A stretch of 51,212 bases of DNA. Source: CAYTAP01 sp964435775. GTDB taxonomy: Bacteria > Planctomycetota > Phycisphaerae > Tepidisphaerales > Tepidisphaeraceae. The stretch lies in assembly GCA_964435775.1 (NCBI GenBank), contig CAYTAP010000008.1, positions 1 through 51,212 of the forward strand, given 5' to 3'. Below the pieces are notes generated by a model, which worked only from the letters and a program-made list of their open reading frames with translations, ran no database searches and was not told the DNA's origin. The stretch's first letter is position 1, and every line of letters begins with the position of its first letter. The position numbers were made by a program, and so were the translations under genes. Shown here piece after piece: positions 33,818-41,694 of this stretch.

Positions 33818-35251
33818 TCACTTTGTCATCGCCGCCGACGCCGTCAACTGGGTCAGCGCCTGCGGCGATTTCGCCTGCTCCCACATCTTTTCCCTTCCGT
33901 TTCGATAAAACAGATTGTACGTGTCGAACGGAATGATCCGCCCATCGGGATGCGCGATGTGCACGCAGCTTTTCTTCACGCTCCGGACATCGAAATTGTG
34001 CGGGTCCAGGAACTGCATGATGATGATCCGGAAGATGTTTTCATACCCGATCCCCTGCGGCGCGGCCACCTGGGGCAGGCAGCAGAGCAACTGCTTCAAT
34101 GACGCCGCCCCCGACACCGGCGACGCGGCCGTCGAAAACAGCCGCAGCAGTTCGGTTTTGATCCCCGCATCCCGTTCATACACGATCGTGTTCCCGCCGC
34201 CGTCCAGAAGCATGCCCGGATCGACCAATCGCGTCAGCGGCGTCACGCATCCATCCATCTTCAGCGCGTACGCCATCGCCAGGCAATCGGGATGGCACGG
34301 CACCGGGATCACATCCTCCGGCGCAAACACCGGCGACTGCTTCAGGATCTCCTGCCGCACCTCGCCAAGCGTCAGTCGATCGCGAGCCGGATCGAAGTCC
34401 TCCAATCGCCCCGCCGACTGGATCGGCTGAAACGTCACCCCGCGCACGCAGCGTTGCTTGAGGGCGAAATCGATGATCTCGCCGATTTCCCCGTCGTTCA
34501 GTCCCTTCTTCAGCGTCACCACGAGCGTCGTCGAGATGTTGTGCTCATTGAGGCGCTCGAGGGCGCGGCGGCGCACCTCCATCAGGTCCGCCCCGCGCAG
34601 CGTCTTGAGCGGCGCGGCGCGCAACGAATCGAATTGCAGGTAGATCTCAAACCCCGGCATGTAACCGGCGAGCCGCCGGGCGAAGGCGGCATCGCCCGCG
34701 ATCCTGATCCCGTTCGTGTTCACCATCAGGTGCTTGATCGGGCGGCGCTTGGCCGAGTCGAGGATGGCGAAGAAGTCGGGATGGATCGTCGGCTCGCCGC
34801 CGCTGATCTGCACGACATCCGGCTCGGCCTCGTTCCGCTCGACGCAATCGAGCATGAAGTTGATCTCGTCGAGCGTGCGATGGCGGCCGTGATCCGGGGC
34901 CGATTCACTGTAGCAGATCGGGCAGGTGAGGTTGCACCGGTCGGTCACCTCGACGAGCGTCAGGCACGAATGCTGCTCGTGATCAGGGCACAGGCCGCAG
35001 TCGTAGGGGCAGCCGTGGCGGATGGGCGTGTTGAACCTGAGCGGCATCTGCCCCGGCTTGAGCATCCGGCGCGACAGCTTGTAATACTCGATGTCCGTCG
35101 AGATGAGCACCTTCTGAAACCGGTGCTCCGGACACCACTTGTGCAGGTAGACGCACCCCTCCTCGAAGATCACCTTCGCCTCAACCTTTCGCAGGCATGT
35201 GGCGCAGATGCTGTTCGTCAATTCGAAGAAGAGATAGGGGCGGTCGGGCAT
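33818..35251 (-). CDS. Radical SAM protein of the Tes/MJ0619-like family
   Basis: 477 aa. N-terminus: 'TNSICATCLRKVEAKVI' with Cys16/Cys19 and 'HKWCPEHR' (Cys40), a rubredoxin- or zinc-like pair. Then two CX3CX2C clusters: 'CPYDCGLC' (81-88) and the canonical AdoMet cluster 'CNLTCPIC' (106-113), followed by 'VQISGGEPTIHPDF' (GGEP motif) and 'HLMVNTNGIRI'. This cluster layout is that of MJ0619/Tes, which couples lipid tails to make tetraether lipids in archaea; bacterial relatives are proposed to join fatty chains into membrane-spanning lipids. The C-terminus 'RSVKKSCVHIAHPDGRIIPF' is also family-like. It overlaps the Lgt-like gene by 34 nt. Confidence 0.8.
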   Translation of the reverse strand: MPDRPYLFFELTNSICATCLRKVEAKVIFEEGCVYLHKWCPEHRFQKVLISTDIEYYKLSRRMLKPGQMPLRFNTPIRHGCPYDCGLCPDHEQHSCLTLVEVTDRCNLTCPICYSESAPDHGRHRTLDEINFMLDCVERNEAEPDVVQISGGEPTIHPDFFAILDSAKRRPIKHLMVNTNGIRIAGDAAFARRLAGYMPGFEIYLQFDSLRAAPLKTLRGADLMEVRRRALERLNEHNISTTLVVTLKKGLNDGEIGEIIDFALKQRCVRGVTFQPIQSAGRLEDFDPARDRLTLGEVRQEILKQSPVFAPEDVIPVPCHPDCLAMAYALKMDGCVTPLTRLVDPGMLLDGGGNTIVYERDAGIKTELLRLFSTAASPVSGAASLKQLLCCLPQVAAPQGIGYENIFRIIIMQFLDPHNFDVRSVKKSCVHIAHPDGRIIPFDTYNLFYRNGREKMWEQAKSPQALTQLTASAAMTK

Positions 35252-36033
35252 GGCGAATCCGTGGAAAACTCATCGAACACTGGCCGACGGCTGCCGGGCG
35301 ATTGTCTCTTCCAGAGCATCACGAGGCACACAACCACCCCCGCCATCGACGCCATCTGAATCGCGCTTAAAGGCCCGGCCAACATCAGCCGCGGCTTGTA
35401 AAACTCGATAAACACCCGCCAGCTTAGATAGCCAAGCATGAACAGCAGAAAGAGCCTGCCATTTGGCCGAGGCTTGCGATGATATAGTGCCAGCGCCACG
35501 GCCAACATCAACAAAAAAAGAATTTCGTACAACTGCGCCGGATGGCGCGACACCCCATCCCCAAAATCCACCCCCCACGGCAGGGAGGTGGGCAGCCCAT
35601 AGGTATGGTCGGCCAAACCGCTCAAAAAGCACCCCACCCGCCCCACCGCGATACCGACAATCAGCGGAAACACAAACCCATCGCCCGTCGAGTGTTTGAT
35701 GCCCAGCCGCTTCTTGACGATCTCCACGCCGATCCATCCGCCGAGCAATCCGCCCACGATCGTCTTGGCGCCCAGCCACGCCTGCGGCTCATGCAGCAAT
35801 GGCCAATACTCGTTGATTGATTCCACCCACGCCAGCACCTTCGATCCCGCCACCGCCCCAATGACGCACCCCACCAGCACCCACGCCATCGCCTCCCCGC
35901 CAACCAGCGCCTGCGGAAATCGCCTTCGCATCATCCGATATACTTGAAAACCCAGGACATAAGCCAGCCCCTCCATCACCGCATGCGGCGGAAACCGCAA
36001 CCCAAACAATACAATGTCAACTGGGAAGTGCAT
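35218..36033 (-). CDS. Divergent prolipoprotein diacylglyceryl transferase (Lgt) paralogue
   Basis: 271 aa, seven hydrophobic helices. Lgt hallmarks: 'GAKTIVGGLLGGWIGVEI' (~88-105) and 'VGRVGCFLSGLADHTYG' (~130-146), then 'LPWGVDF' and 'RHPAQLYE' (~163-170). Canonical Lgt has GRxGNFxNGE here; R132 is kept, but the Asn known to be essential in E. coli (N146) is Cys135 and the second Asn is Ser. It is therefore a paralogue that may transfer a diacylglyceryl or phosphoglycerol-derived group to something other than prolipoproteins. The 34-nt overlap with the Tes-like gene (which starts inside its 3' end) implies joint expression. ATG 36033. Confidence 0.75.
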   Translation of the reverse strand: MHFPVDIVLFGLRFPPHAVMEGLAYVLGFQVYRMMRRRFPQALVGGEAMAWVLVGCVIGAVAGSKVLAWVESINEYWPLLHEPQAWLGAKTIVGGLLGGWIGVEIVKKRLGIKHSTGDGFVFPLIVGIAVGRVGCFLSGLADHTYGLPTSLPWGVDFGDGVSRHPAQLYEILFLLMLAVALALYHRKPRPNGRLFLLFMLGYLSWRVFIEFYKPRLMLAGPLSAIQMASMAGVVVCLVMLWKRQSPGSRRPVFDEFSTDSPCPTAPISSSN

Positions 36034-36167
36034 GCGATCCTCCTCTTCATTGACGCGACCCGCGCGGCTTGCGCACCATGTTACATCACGTTGGCATGGG
36101 AACTTTATGCGATTTGGGAATGGATGACGAGATTCGACTTTGCGAGGGTATTTTTACGGAGTTGGTG

Positions 36168-37061
36168 ATGGTTGTTGAAAAAAAAGCGCGAGCGACGTTG
36201 ACGACGGTGGAACTGGATATTGGCGATGAACTGCATTTCACATTGGCGAGCGGCCAGACGCATCGGTTGAAGGTCGTCGCCATCGGCGCTGGCGTCTATC
36301 GCTCCAACATGAACACGCCGAATCGATCCGGGCCGGCACTCGTTGAACTCGAGATGACCCTGAAGATGGAAATAGACGGATACTCCATCGAGATCAATCG
36401 GTGGGTGGGGAATCAGAAGAGTTTTTACGAGCCGTGGAAGCTGTTTGGGATGCACCTCTGGTTCGATGGCTGCTCGAAGTTGTTTGAGCATCTGAAGGAG
36501 GTGCATGGCGCCTGTCGGCCGAGGAAGCATGTCAGACTGGCGGTGCAGGATGCGACGATGCGGATTTGTCCGGTCCTGCTGCATCCGTGGTGCCCGCTGC
36601 CCGAAGGCGGGTTGCGGATCGAGGATTGTTATGAGGGGTCGGATTGCTGGATGGGGCCGTACCAGGGCGTGGAAGCACATGGCGGGCTCGACATCAACCA
36701 TCCGGCCGGCACGCCGATCTGGGCGCCGATCTCACTGGATGACCACTACTATTTCAATTCACTGGCCGACGGCCAAAACAACAACCGATGGCGAGGGATT
36801 CACAAATGGGAGGATGGATCGACGTGGATCCTGCAGGTGCACCACGTCATCCGACTTTTGACGGCGGAGCATACCCATATCGAGGCTGGCACTCATATCG
36901 CGGAGGCTGCCGGTGTTCTCTCGGGCATCAATGAGCACTCGCATTTCGTCTTCGGCGTTGTCGAACCGGGAATGAGGGAAGCTGACAAAATCCTCATTGA
37001 TCCGTGGATCCTCTTCTGGCAGATGTATCGGGACCGGCGCGAGACGATGGCGAGGGCGTAA
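36168..37061 (+). CDS. M23/LytM-fold metallopeptidase-like protein
   Basis: 297 aa from ATG 36168 (GGAG 6-10 nt upstream); ATG 36123 is an alternative. The N-terminal half is beta-rich ('ATLTTVELDIGDELHFTL', 'ALVELEMTLKMEIDG'). The C-terminal half has the M23 motifs: HxxxD in 'EAHGGLDINHPAGTPIWAP' (His171, Asp175), 'QVHHVIRLL' and HxH in 'NEHSHFVFGV' (His257, His259). All metal ligands are present. No signal peptide, which is odd for a peptidoglycan hydrolase; similar proteins appear in sugar-degradation loci of Bacteroidota/planctomycetes with unknown substrates. Confidence 0.6.
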   Translation: MVVEKKARATLTTVELDIGDELHFTLASGQTHRLKVVAIGAGVYRSNMNTPNRSGPALVELEMTLKMEIDGYSIEINRWVGNQKSFYEPWKLFGMHLWFDGCSKLFEHLKEVHGACRPRKHVRLAVQDATMRICPVLLHPWCPLPEGGLRIEDCYEGSDCWMGPYQGVEAHGGLDINHPAGTPIWAPISLDDHYYFNSLADGQNNNRWRGIHKWEDGSTWILQVHHVIRLLTAEHTHIEAGTHIAEAAGVLSGINEHSHFVFGVVEPGMREADKILIDPWILFWQMYRDRRETMARA

Positions 37062-37117
37062 GATTCAGGGTTCAGGCTTGGGGGTTCAGGTGCTCGGAAC
37101 TATTTCATCATTCGACG

Positions 37118-39499
37118 TCACATCAACTTCAACCACCGGCGATAGGTGGGCAGATCAAAGGGGCGCGGGCCGGCGAGATAGTGATTGCCGTCATCGTTGC
37201 CATTGAACGACCATTGGATCAGCCACATCGCCGGGGATGAAGACGCCGAGAGCTCGCCGATTGGAATGGCCGGGCAGTTGGGCTCAAGGTTCACGGTTGT
37301 TTGCAGCAGGATCGCATCGGTGTCGGCGTCGCGTATGGTGACAGCCAGTTGGCCGCGATGGATGCCGTCGTTGACAGCGATGACGGCGTGGGAGGCATTG
37401 GCCGGTTCGCCGATCATCACGCACACATCGCTTTGGACGCGTTTGACAAAGTTGTAGGCGAGCTTGCGCCGCCCGTAGTAATCGACGATGGCGTCGCTGA
37501 TGACCGGCCAGCCATCACGGAGATTCCACCAGAGGATGCCGGTCCGACGCCATTTGCCCGAGCGGAACTGTTCGATGAAGAATTTGAGCGCCTCGGCCTG
37601 ACTGATCTGGGAGGCGAGAACGAAGTCGTCGAGGTTGTCGGGGATTTCGGGAAACAGAACGCGAATCTGATTGGCCATCAGGGGGATGCGGTAATCATAT
37701 CGCGTGACCAGCGGATGCGGCCGGACGGCCTTGGCGAGCCACTGGGGGTTGTCATGCCACGGCCAGACAAACTCCGGATCGAGCATCTGTTCGAGTGTGG
37801 CGCGGTCGGGGCAACCGTGATACCCGATCTCACTGGCGAAGTGGGCGGCGTGGGTGGTGTAAAAGGGGCTTTTGAAATCGTCGCGTGAACCCCACAGGTG
37901 CTGCTCGGGCAACACGTCCGAATCGGGGCGCGACTGCTCGAAGTAGGCCGGGGGGAAATAGGGCGAGCAGGGAAGGTAGGCGCGGAGCGGATCAAGCCGG
38001 CGAACGGCGTCGGGAAGAACCTTGCGACTGAGGCGATCGGTGTTGGGATTGATTCCCGAGGCCCATTCGAAAAACGCATCCCCCTCATTGTTCCCGGCCC
38101 AGAGGGCAAGGCTGGGGTGGTTGCGCAATTTTTGGATGATCGCGTCTGCCTCATCGCGGATTTGCCGCGCGAAGTCATCCTCCTGCGGATAGACCGCGCA
38201 CCCCATGGCGAAGTCCTGCCAGACCATGATCCCTCGCTGGTCGCACAGATTGAAAAACTCATCGTCCTCGTACACGTTGCCGCCCCAGCAGCGGACCATG
38301 TTGCAATTGAGGTCCACCAGCATGTCGATCATGCCGGGCAGATGCTGGGGGTCGCGGCTGTGCAGGCTGTCGAGCGGCACCCAGTTGGTGCCGCGGGCAA
38401 AGATTTTGTGCCCGTTGACGATGAAGACGAACTCCCCGTCGCCCTGGGGCGTGGTCAAGTCGGTTCGGCGCAGCTCGATGGTGCGAACGCCCACCGGGAT
38501 TTGACGAAGATCAAGCACGGTGGCATCGGCGTCCAGAAGTTCGCAGCGAAGTTCGTACAGCTTCGCCGCGCCCGAACCGCGCGGCCACCAGAACTCAACA
38601 TTCTCGATGGAGACAACCCGCCGGTCGTGAGTGCTGAGGACGGTGGCGTCAAAAGCATGAAGCACCCTGCCGTCGGAAGGATCTGCGAGTGTGAAACGGG
38701 CGGTGATCCCTTCGGGGTCGCGCCGATCGGTGTGGATATCCCAGTCGATCAGGAGACGGGCCGAATTGTGTTCGGGATCAACGCTGCGTGTGGCGACATG
38801 AATATCGCGGAAACCGGTGGGTGGACGGATCACGAGGTGAACGCCGCGCCACAGGCCGGCGGAGACGATGCGCGGGAGAATGTCCCATCCATACATGTGC
38901 GCGGCTTTGCGGATTGAGAGGGATTGATAGTTCAGTGCGTCGAGGGCATTTTCAATGACTGTGGGTTGATATTGCCGCGAGGTGAGGACGGCCGAATCGA
39001 TGCGGATGAGCAATTGGTTGTCCCGACCGGCCGGTGTCAGGCAATCCGTCACATCGAAGTGGTGCGGGATGAGCATGTTGGATGTGGAACCCAACTCCTG
39101 CCCATTGAGCCAGTAGGTCGCGAGCGTGTCCACGCCCTCAAAGATCAGCTCCACGCGTTCGCCGGGCGCTGCGGAGGGTGTGGCAAAGCTTCGGGAGTAC
39201 CACCAGGTGTATGTTTCATAAGGGCGCAATTGGTACGCGTTGGTTCCAATGGAAGGGTCGGCGATTTTTCCGGCTGCGAGAAGGTCGAGCTCGACATTGC
39301 CGGGCACGTTGGCAGGGATGGTTGTCAGCGCTGTGCGGGCCGGATCGTCCGGCGACATCGGACCGCTCATGGGCTCCGGGCCATAAGAAAGATGCCAGCC
39401 GCCGTTCAAGCTGACATGTGATACGCGCGACGCCGGGGAATGGGATGTACGGTTCGCGTGGGGTGACGCCGCAGCGGGATTCGGCACTGATTGAGTCAT
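37118..39499 (-). CDS. GH2 beta-mannosidase-like glycoside hydrolase
   Basis: 793 aa from ATG 39499 (GGAG ~8 nt upstream). N-terminal jelly roll ('VSLNGGWHLSYGP', 'LIFEGVDTLATYWLNGQELG', 'KAAHMYGWDILPRIVSAGLW'), Ig-like domain, then TIM barrel: 'ARGTNWVPLDSLHSR', 'NMVRCWGGNVYEDDEFFNLCDQRGIMVWQDF', 'LALWAGNNEGDAFFEW' (acid/base Glu in NNEGD) and 'ASEIGYHGCPD' (nucleophile Glu). 'GNNE' and 'SEIG' are the family catalytic signatures. No signal peptide. It releases terminal beta-mannose from manno-oligosaccharides in the cytoplasm, feeding the neighbouring SDR/mannonate enzymes. Divergent from the SDR gene with a dyad between. Confidence 0.9.
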   Translation of the reverse strand: MTQSVPNPAAASPHANRTSHSPASRVSHVSLNGGWHLSYGPEPMSGPMSPDDPARTALTTIPANVPGNVELDLLAAGKIADPSIGTNAYQLRPYETYTWWYSRSFATPSAAPGERVELIFEGVDTLATYWLNGQELGSTSNMLIPHHFDVTDCLTPAGRDNQLLIRIDSAVLTSRQYQPTVIENALDALNYQSLSIRKAAHMYGWDILPRIVSAGLWRGVHLVIRPPTGFRDIHVATRSVDPEHNSARLLIDWDIHTDRRDPEGITARFTLADPSDGRVLHAFDATVLSTHDRRVVSIENVEFWWPRGSGAAKLYELRCELLDADATVLDLRQIPVGVRTIELRRTDLTTPQGDGEFVFIVNGHKIFARGTNWVPLDSLHSRDPQHLPGMIDMLVDLNCNMVRCWGGNVYEDDEFFNLCDQRGIMVWQDFAMGCAVYPQEDDFARQIRDEADAIIQKLRNHPSLALWAGNNEGDAFFEWASGINPNTDRLSRKVLPDAVRRLDPLRAYLPCSPYFPPAYFEQSRPDSDVLPEQHLWGSRDDFKSPFYTTHAAHFASEIGYHGCPDRATLEQMLDPEFVWPWHDNPQWLAKAVRPHPLVTRYDYRIPLMANQIRVLFPEIPDNLDDFVLASQISQAEALKFFIEQFRSGKWRRTGILWWNLRDGWPVISDAIVDYYGRRKLAYNFVKRVQSDVCVMIGEPANASHAVIAVNDGIHRGQLAVTIRDADTDAILLQTTVNLEPNCPAIPIGELSASSSPAMWLIQWSFNGNDDGNHYLAGPRPFDLPTYRRWLKLM

Positions 39500-39589
39500 C
39501 GAGTTGCTCCATTGAAAACGATACCGGTGCGATTCAGCGGCAGATGTTAGCTGAAAAGAGTGCGGCGGGTAGAATAACCTTGGTCGGTC

Positions 39590-39621
39590 GTTGCACCCGC
39601 GAGGCATGACGATGGTGCAAC
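39590..39621. promoter_or_regulatory. Hyphenated dyad in the divergent mannosidase-SDR promoter region
   Basis: GTTGCACC (39590-39597) and GGTGCAAC (39614-39621) are perfect inverted copies separated by 16 nt, between divergent genes starting at 39499 and 39648. This could be an operator with two half-sites or a stem; the binding protein is unknown. Confidence 0.5.
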
Positions 39622-39647
39622 GGGGATGAACCTTTTCCAAGGAACGA

Positions 39648-40397
39648 ATGCACACCTTGAACAACACACGGCATTTGGTGACCGGCGGAGCGAGCGGGAT
39701 CGGGGCGGCGGTGGCGCGGCTCCTGGCCGAACGGGGGGCGGTCGTCACGGTGCTGGATGTTCAGCCGCCAGTTGATGCGAGTGACAAATCGATACGCTAT
39801 GTGCGGGGAAGCGTCGCGGATGAGCAGGCGGTGGAGGCGGCGGTGAAAACGGCGGCCGGGGATGAAGGTCGGCTGGACGGGCTGGTCAATAACGCGGGGC
39901 TGCTCAGGAATTGCCCAGTGGAAAACCTTACATGGGAAGATTGGCGGATGATGCTCGACATCAACGTCGGGGGATATCTGTTGACGGCCAAGCATGCTTT
40001 GGGGCGGATGAAGGAACACGGGGGCGCGATTGTCAACTGCGCATCGATCATGGCGTACAACAGCGCGCCGGGAGCGGCGGCATATTCGGCGAGCAAGTCG
40101 GCGGTGCTGGGACTCACGCGGGCAACGGCGCTGGAGGGCGCGCCGTTCAACATTCGATGCAATGCCGTCTGCCCGGGAACGATTGACACTCCGCTGTATC
40201 GGCGATACCTGGCGGAAAAAGCCGATCCGCAGGCCGAGCATGAGCGGATGGGCAAGCTGTATCCGCTGGGTCGGATCGGAACCGGGCGCGATGTCGCGGG
40301 GCTTGTGGTGTTTCTGCTCGGCAATGAGGCGGGGTGGATCACCGGGCAGGACTTCATCGTTGACGGGGGATACCTGGCCAAGGGGACCAACGATTAA
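39648..40397 (+). CDS. Short-chain dehydrogenase/reductase
   Basis: 249 aa. Cofactor motif 'LVTGGASGIGAAV' (TGxxxGIG), 'DGLVNNAGLLRN' (NNAG), catalytic Ser in 'IVNCASIMAYNS' and 'YSASKSAVLGLT' (Tyr-x3-Lys), and 'CPGTIDTPLYRRYL'. AAGGAA precedes ATG 39648. Asp near residue 43 ('VLDVQP') after beta-2 suggests NAD preference. With mannonate dehydratase next door it may be a hexuronate or sugar-acid oxidoreductase, but substrate is inferred from neighbours only. Confidence 0.9.
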   Translation: MHTLNNTRHLVTGGASGIGAAVARLLAERGAVVTVLDVQPPVDASDKSIRYVRGSVADEQAVEAAVKTAAGDEGRLDGLVNNAGLLRNCPVENLTWEDWRMMLDINVGGYLLTAKHALGRMKEHGGAIVNCASIMAYNSAPGAAAYSASKSAVLGLTRATALEGAPFNIRCNAVCPGTIDTPLYRRYLAEKADPQAEHERMGKLYPLGRIGTGRDVAGLVVFLLGNEAGWITGQDFIVDGGYLAKGTND

Positions 40398-40443
40398 CTT
40401 GTTCAGTGTTTAACGCGAATTGCACTCCGAAAGGCGCATCTGC

Positions 40444-41685
40444 ATGCCCACAATCCAATCCATTCATGTCCTGGTGACGAGACCCACCAGCGAAAACCTC
40501 GTGCTTGTCAAGGTTCAGACGTCCGAACCGGATCTGTACGGGTGGGGATGCGCAACCTTCACGCAGCGCTACACGGCGGTCGTTGAAGCGGTGAAATCGC
40601 ATCTGACGCCGCTGCTCATCGGTCGTGACGCGTCACGGATCACGGAGTTGTGGCACTTGATGCACTTCAACGGCTATTGGCGACATGGGCCGGTGCTCAA
40701 CAATGCGATCTCGGGCATCGATCAGGCGTTGTGGGACATCAAAGGCAAGCAGGCGAAGATGCCCGTGTACGAACTGCTGGGCGGGAAGGTGCGCGAAGCG
40801 GCGGCGATCTATCAGCATGCGGCCGGTCGGGATGTGGATGAACTCATCGACCGGTCGCGCGCGCTCCTTGCTTGTGGCGTGAGGCATCTACGCGTGCAGC
40901 TCAGCGCCAAGCCGCATGGGCAGGCGCATGAGCTCAGCGCCGCGTCGGCCGGGTATGGGGGGCGGGGTGTGTCGGTCGCCCCGCCCGACGGGTCGCTGCC
41001 GGGAGCATATTATGATCCGGCGGCGTATCAGCGGGAGATGCTCGATGCGATTGAAAGGCTTCGCGCGACGCTTGGAGACGAAGTGGAACTCATCCACGAT
41101 GTCCATTCGCGCTTGTCGCCGATTGACGCGATTGGCTTTGCCAAACGGCTGGAGCCGTATCGCCTGTTCTTCCTGGAAGACGCCCTGCCGCCGGAGCACT
41201 TGGATTGGTACGGGCGGATGAGGGAGGCGACGAGCACGCCGCAGGGGGTGGGTGAACTGTTCACCCATCCGGAGCAATGGATGGATCTCGTGACGCACCG
41301 CCAGATTGATTTCCTGCGATTGCATCTATCGGCGGTTGGAGGTTTGACACCGGCATGGCGGGCGGCGCAGATATGCCAGGCGCATGGCGTACGAACGGCA
41401 TGGCACGGACCGAAAGACACCTCGCCAGTCGGGCACGCGGTCAATCTGCATCTGGACGTGGCCAGCCCCGCGTTTGGCATCCAGGAGTTTGCGCCATTCA
41501 CATCGCAGGAGCGGGCGATTTTCGATGGCTTGCCGGAGGTTCGCGGCGGGTATCTGTATCCGAACGATCGGCCTGGGTTTGGCATCGATGTCGATGAAAA
41601 AGCGGCGGCGGCATATCCACCGAAGGCGGAAGTCATCGATTGGACGCAGGCTCGGATCACCGACGGATCGCTGCACAGCCCGTGA
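40444..41685 (+). CDS. Enolase-superfamily mannonate dehydratase-like protein (ManD/RspA)
   Basis: 413 aa from ATG 40444. Capping domain 'YGWGCATFTQRYTAVVEAV' and 'GSIDQALWDIKGK'-type segment ('GIDQALWDIKGKQAKMPVYE'), long insertion 'YGGRGVSVAPPDGS', metal-ligand region 'VELIHDVHSRLSPIDAIGFA', 'FFLEDALPPEH' (Glu), 'VGELFTHPEQW' (Glu) and 'RTAWHGPKDTSPVGHAVN' (His). The 'IHDVHSR', 'EDxxPPE' and 'HGPxDxSPVGH' signatures match the D-mannonate/D-gluconate dehydratase group, giving 2-keto-3-deoxygluconate. Follows the SDR by 46 nt, probably one operon. Confidence 0.9.
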   Translation: MPTIQSIHVLVTRPTSENLVLVKVQTSEPDLYGWGCATFTQRYTAVVEAVKSHLTPLLIGRDASRITELWHLMHFNGYWRHGPVLNNAISGIDQALWDIKGKQAKMPVYELLGGKVREAAAIYQHAAGRDVDELIDRSRALLACGVRHLRVQLSAKPHGQAHELSAASAGYGGRGVSVAPPDGSLPGAYYDPAAYQREMLDAIERLRATLGDEVELIHDVHSRLSPIDAIGFAKRLEPYRLFFLEDALPPEHLDWYGRMREATSTPQGVGELFTHPEQWMDLVTHRQIDFLRLHLSAVGGLTPAWRAAQICQAHGVRTAWHGPKDTSPVGHAVNLHLDVASPAFGIQEFAPFTSQERAIFDGLPEVRGGYLYPNDRPGFGIDVDEKAAAAYPPKAEVIDWTQARITDGSLHSP

Positions 41686-41694
41686 GATTCACCC

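Noticed and set aside
34292..35359. Long + strand frame across the radical SAM gene
   Set aside because: Opposite strand carries the complete CX3CX2C protein; this frame is low-complexity Arg/Leu-rich shadow.
37064..37090. TTCAGG direct repeats after the M23-like gene
   Set aside because: Three short copies in ~27 nt; simple low-complexity sequence with no evident function.
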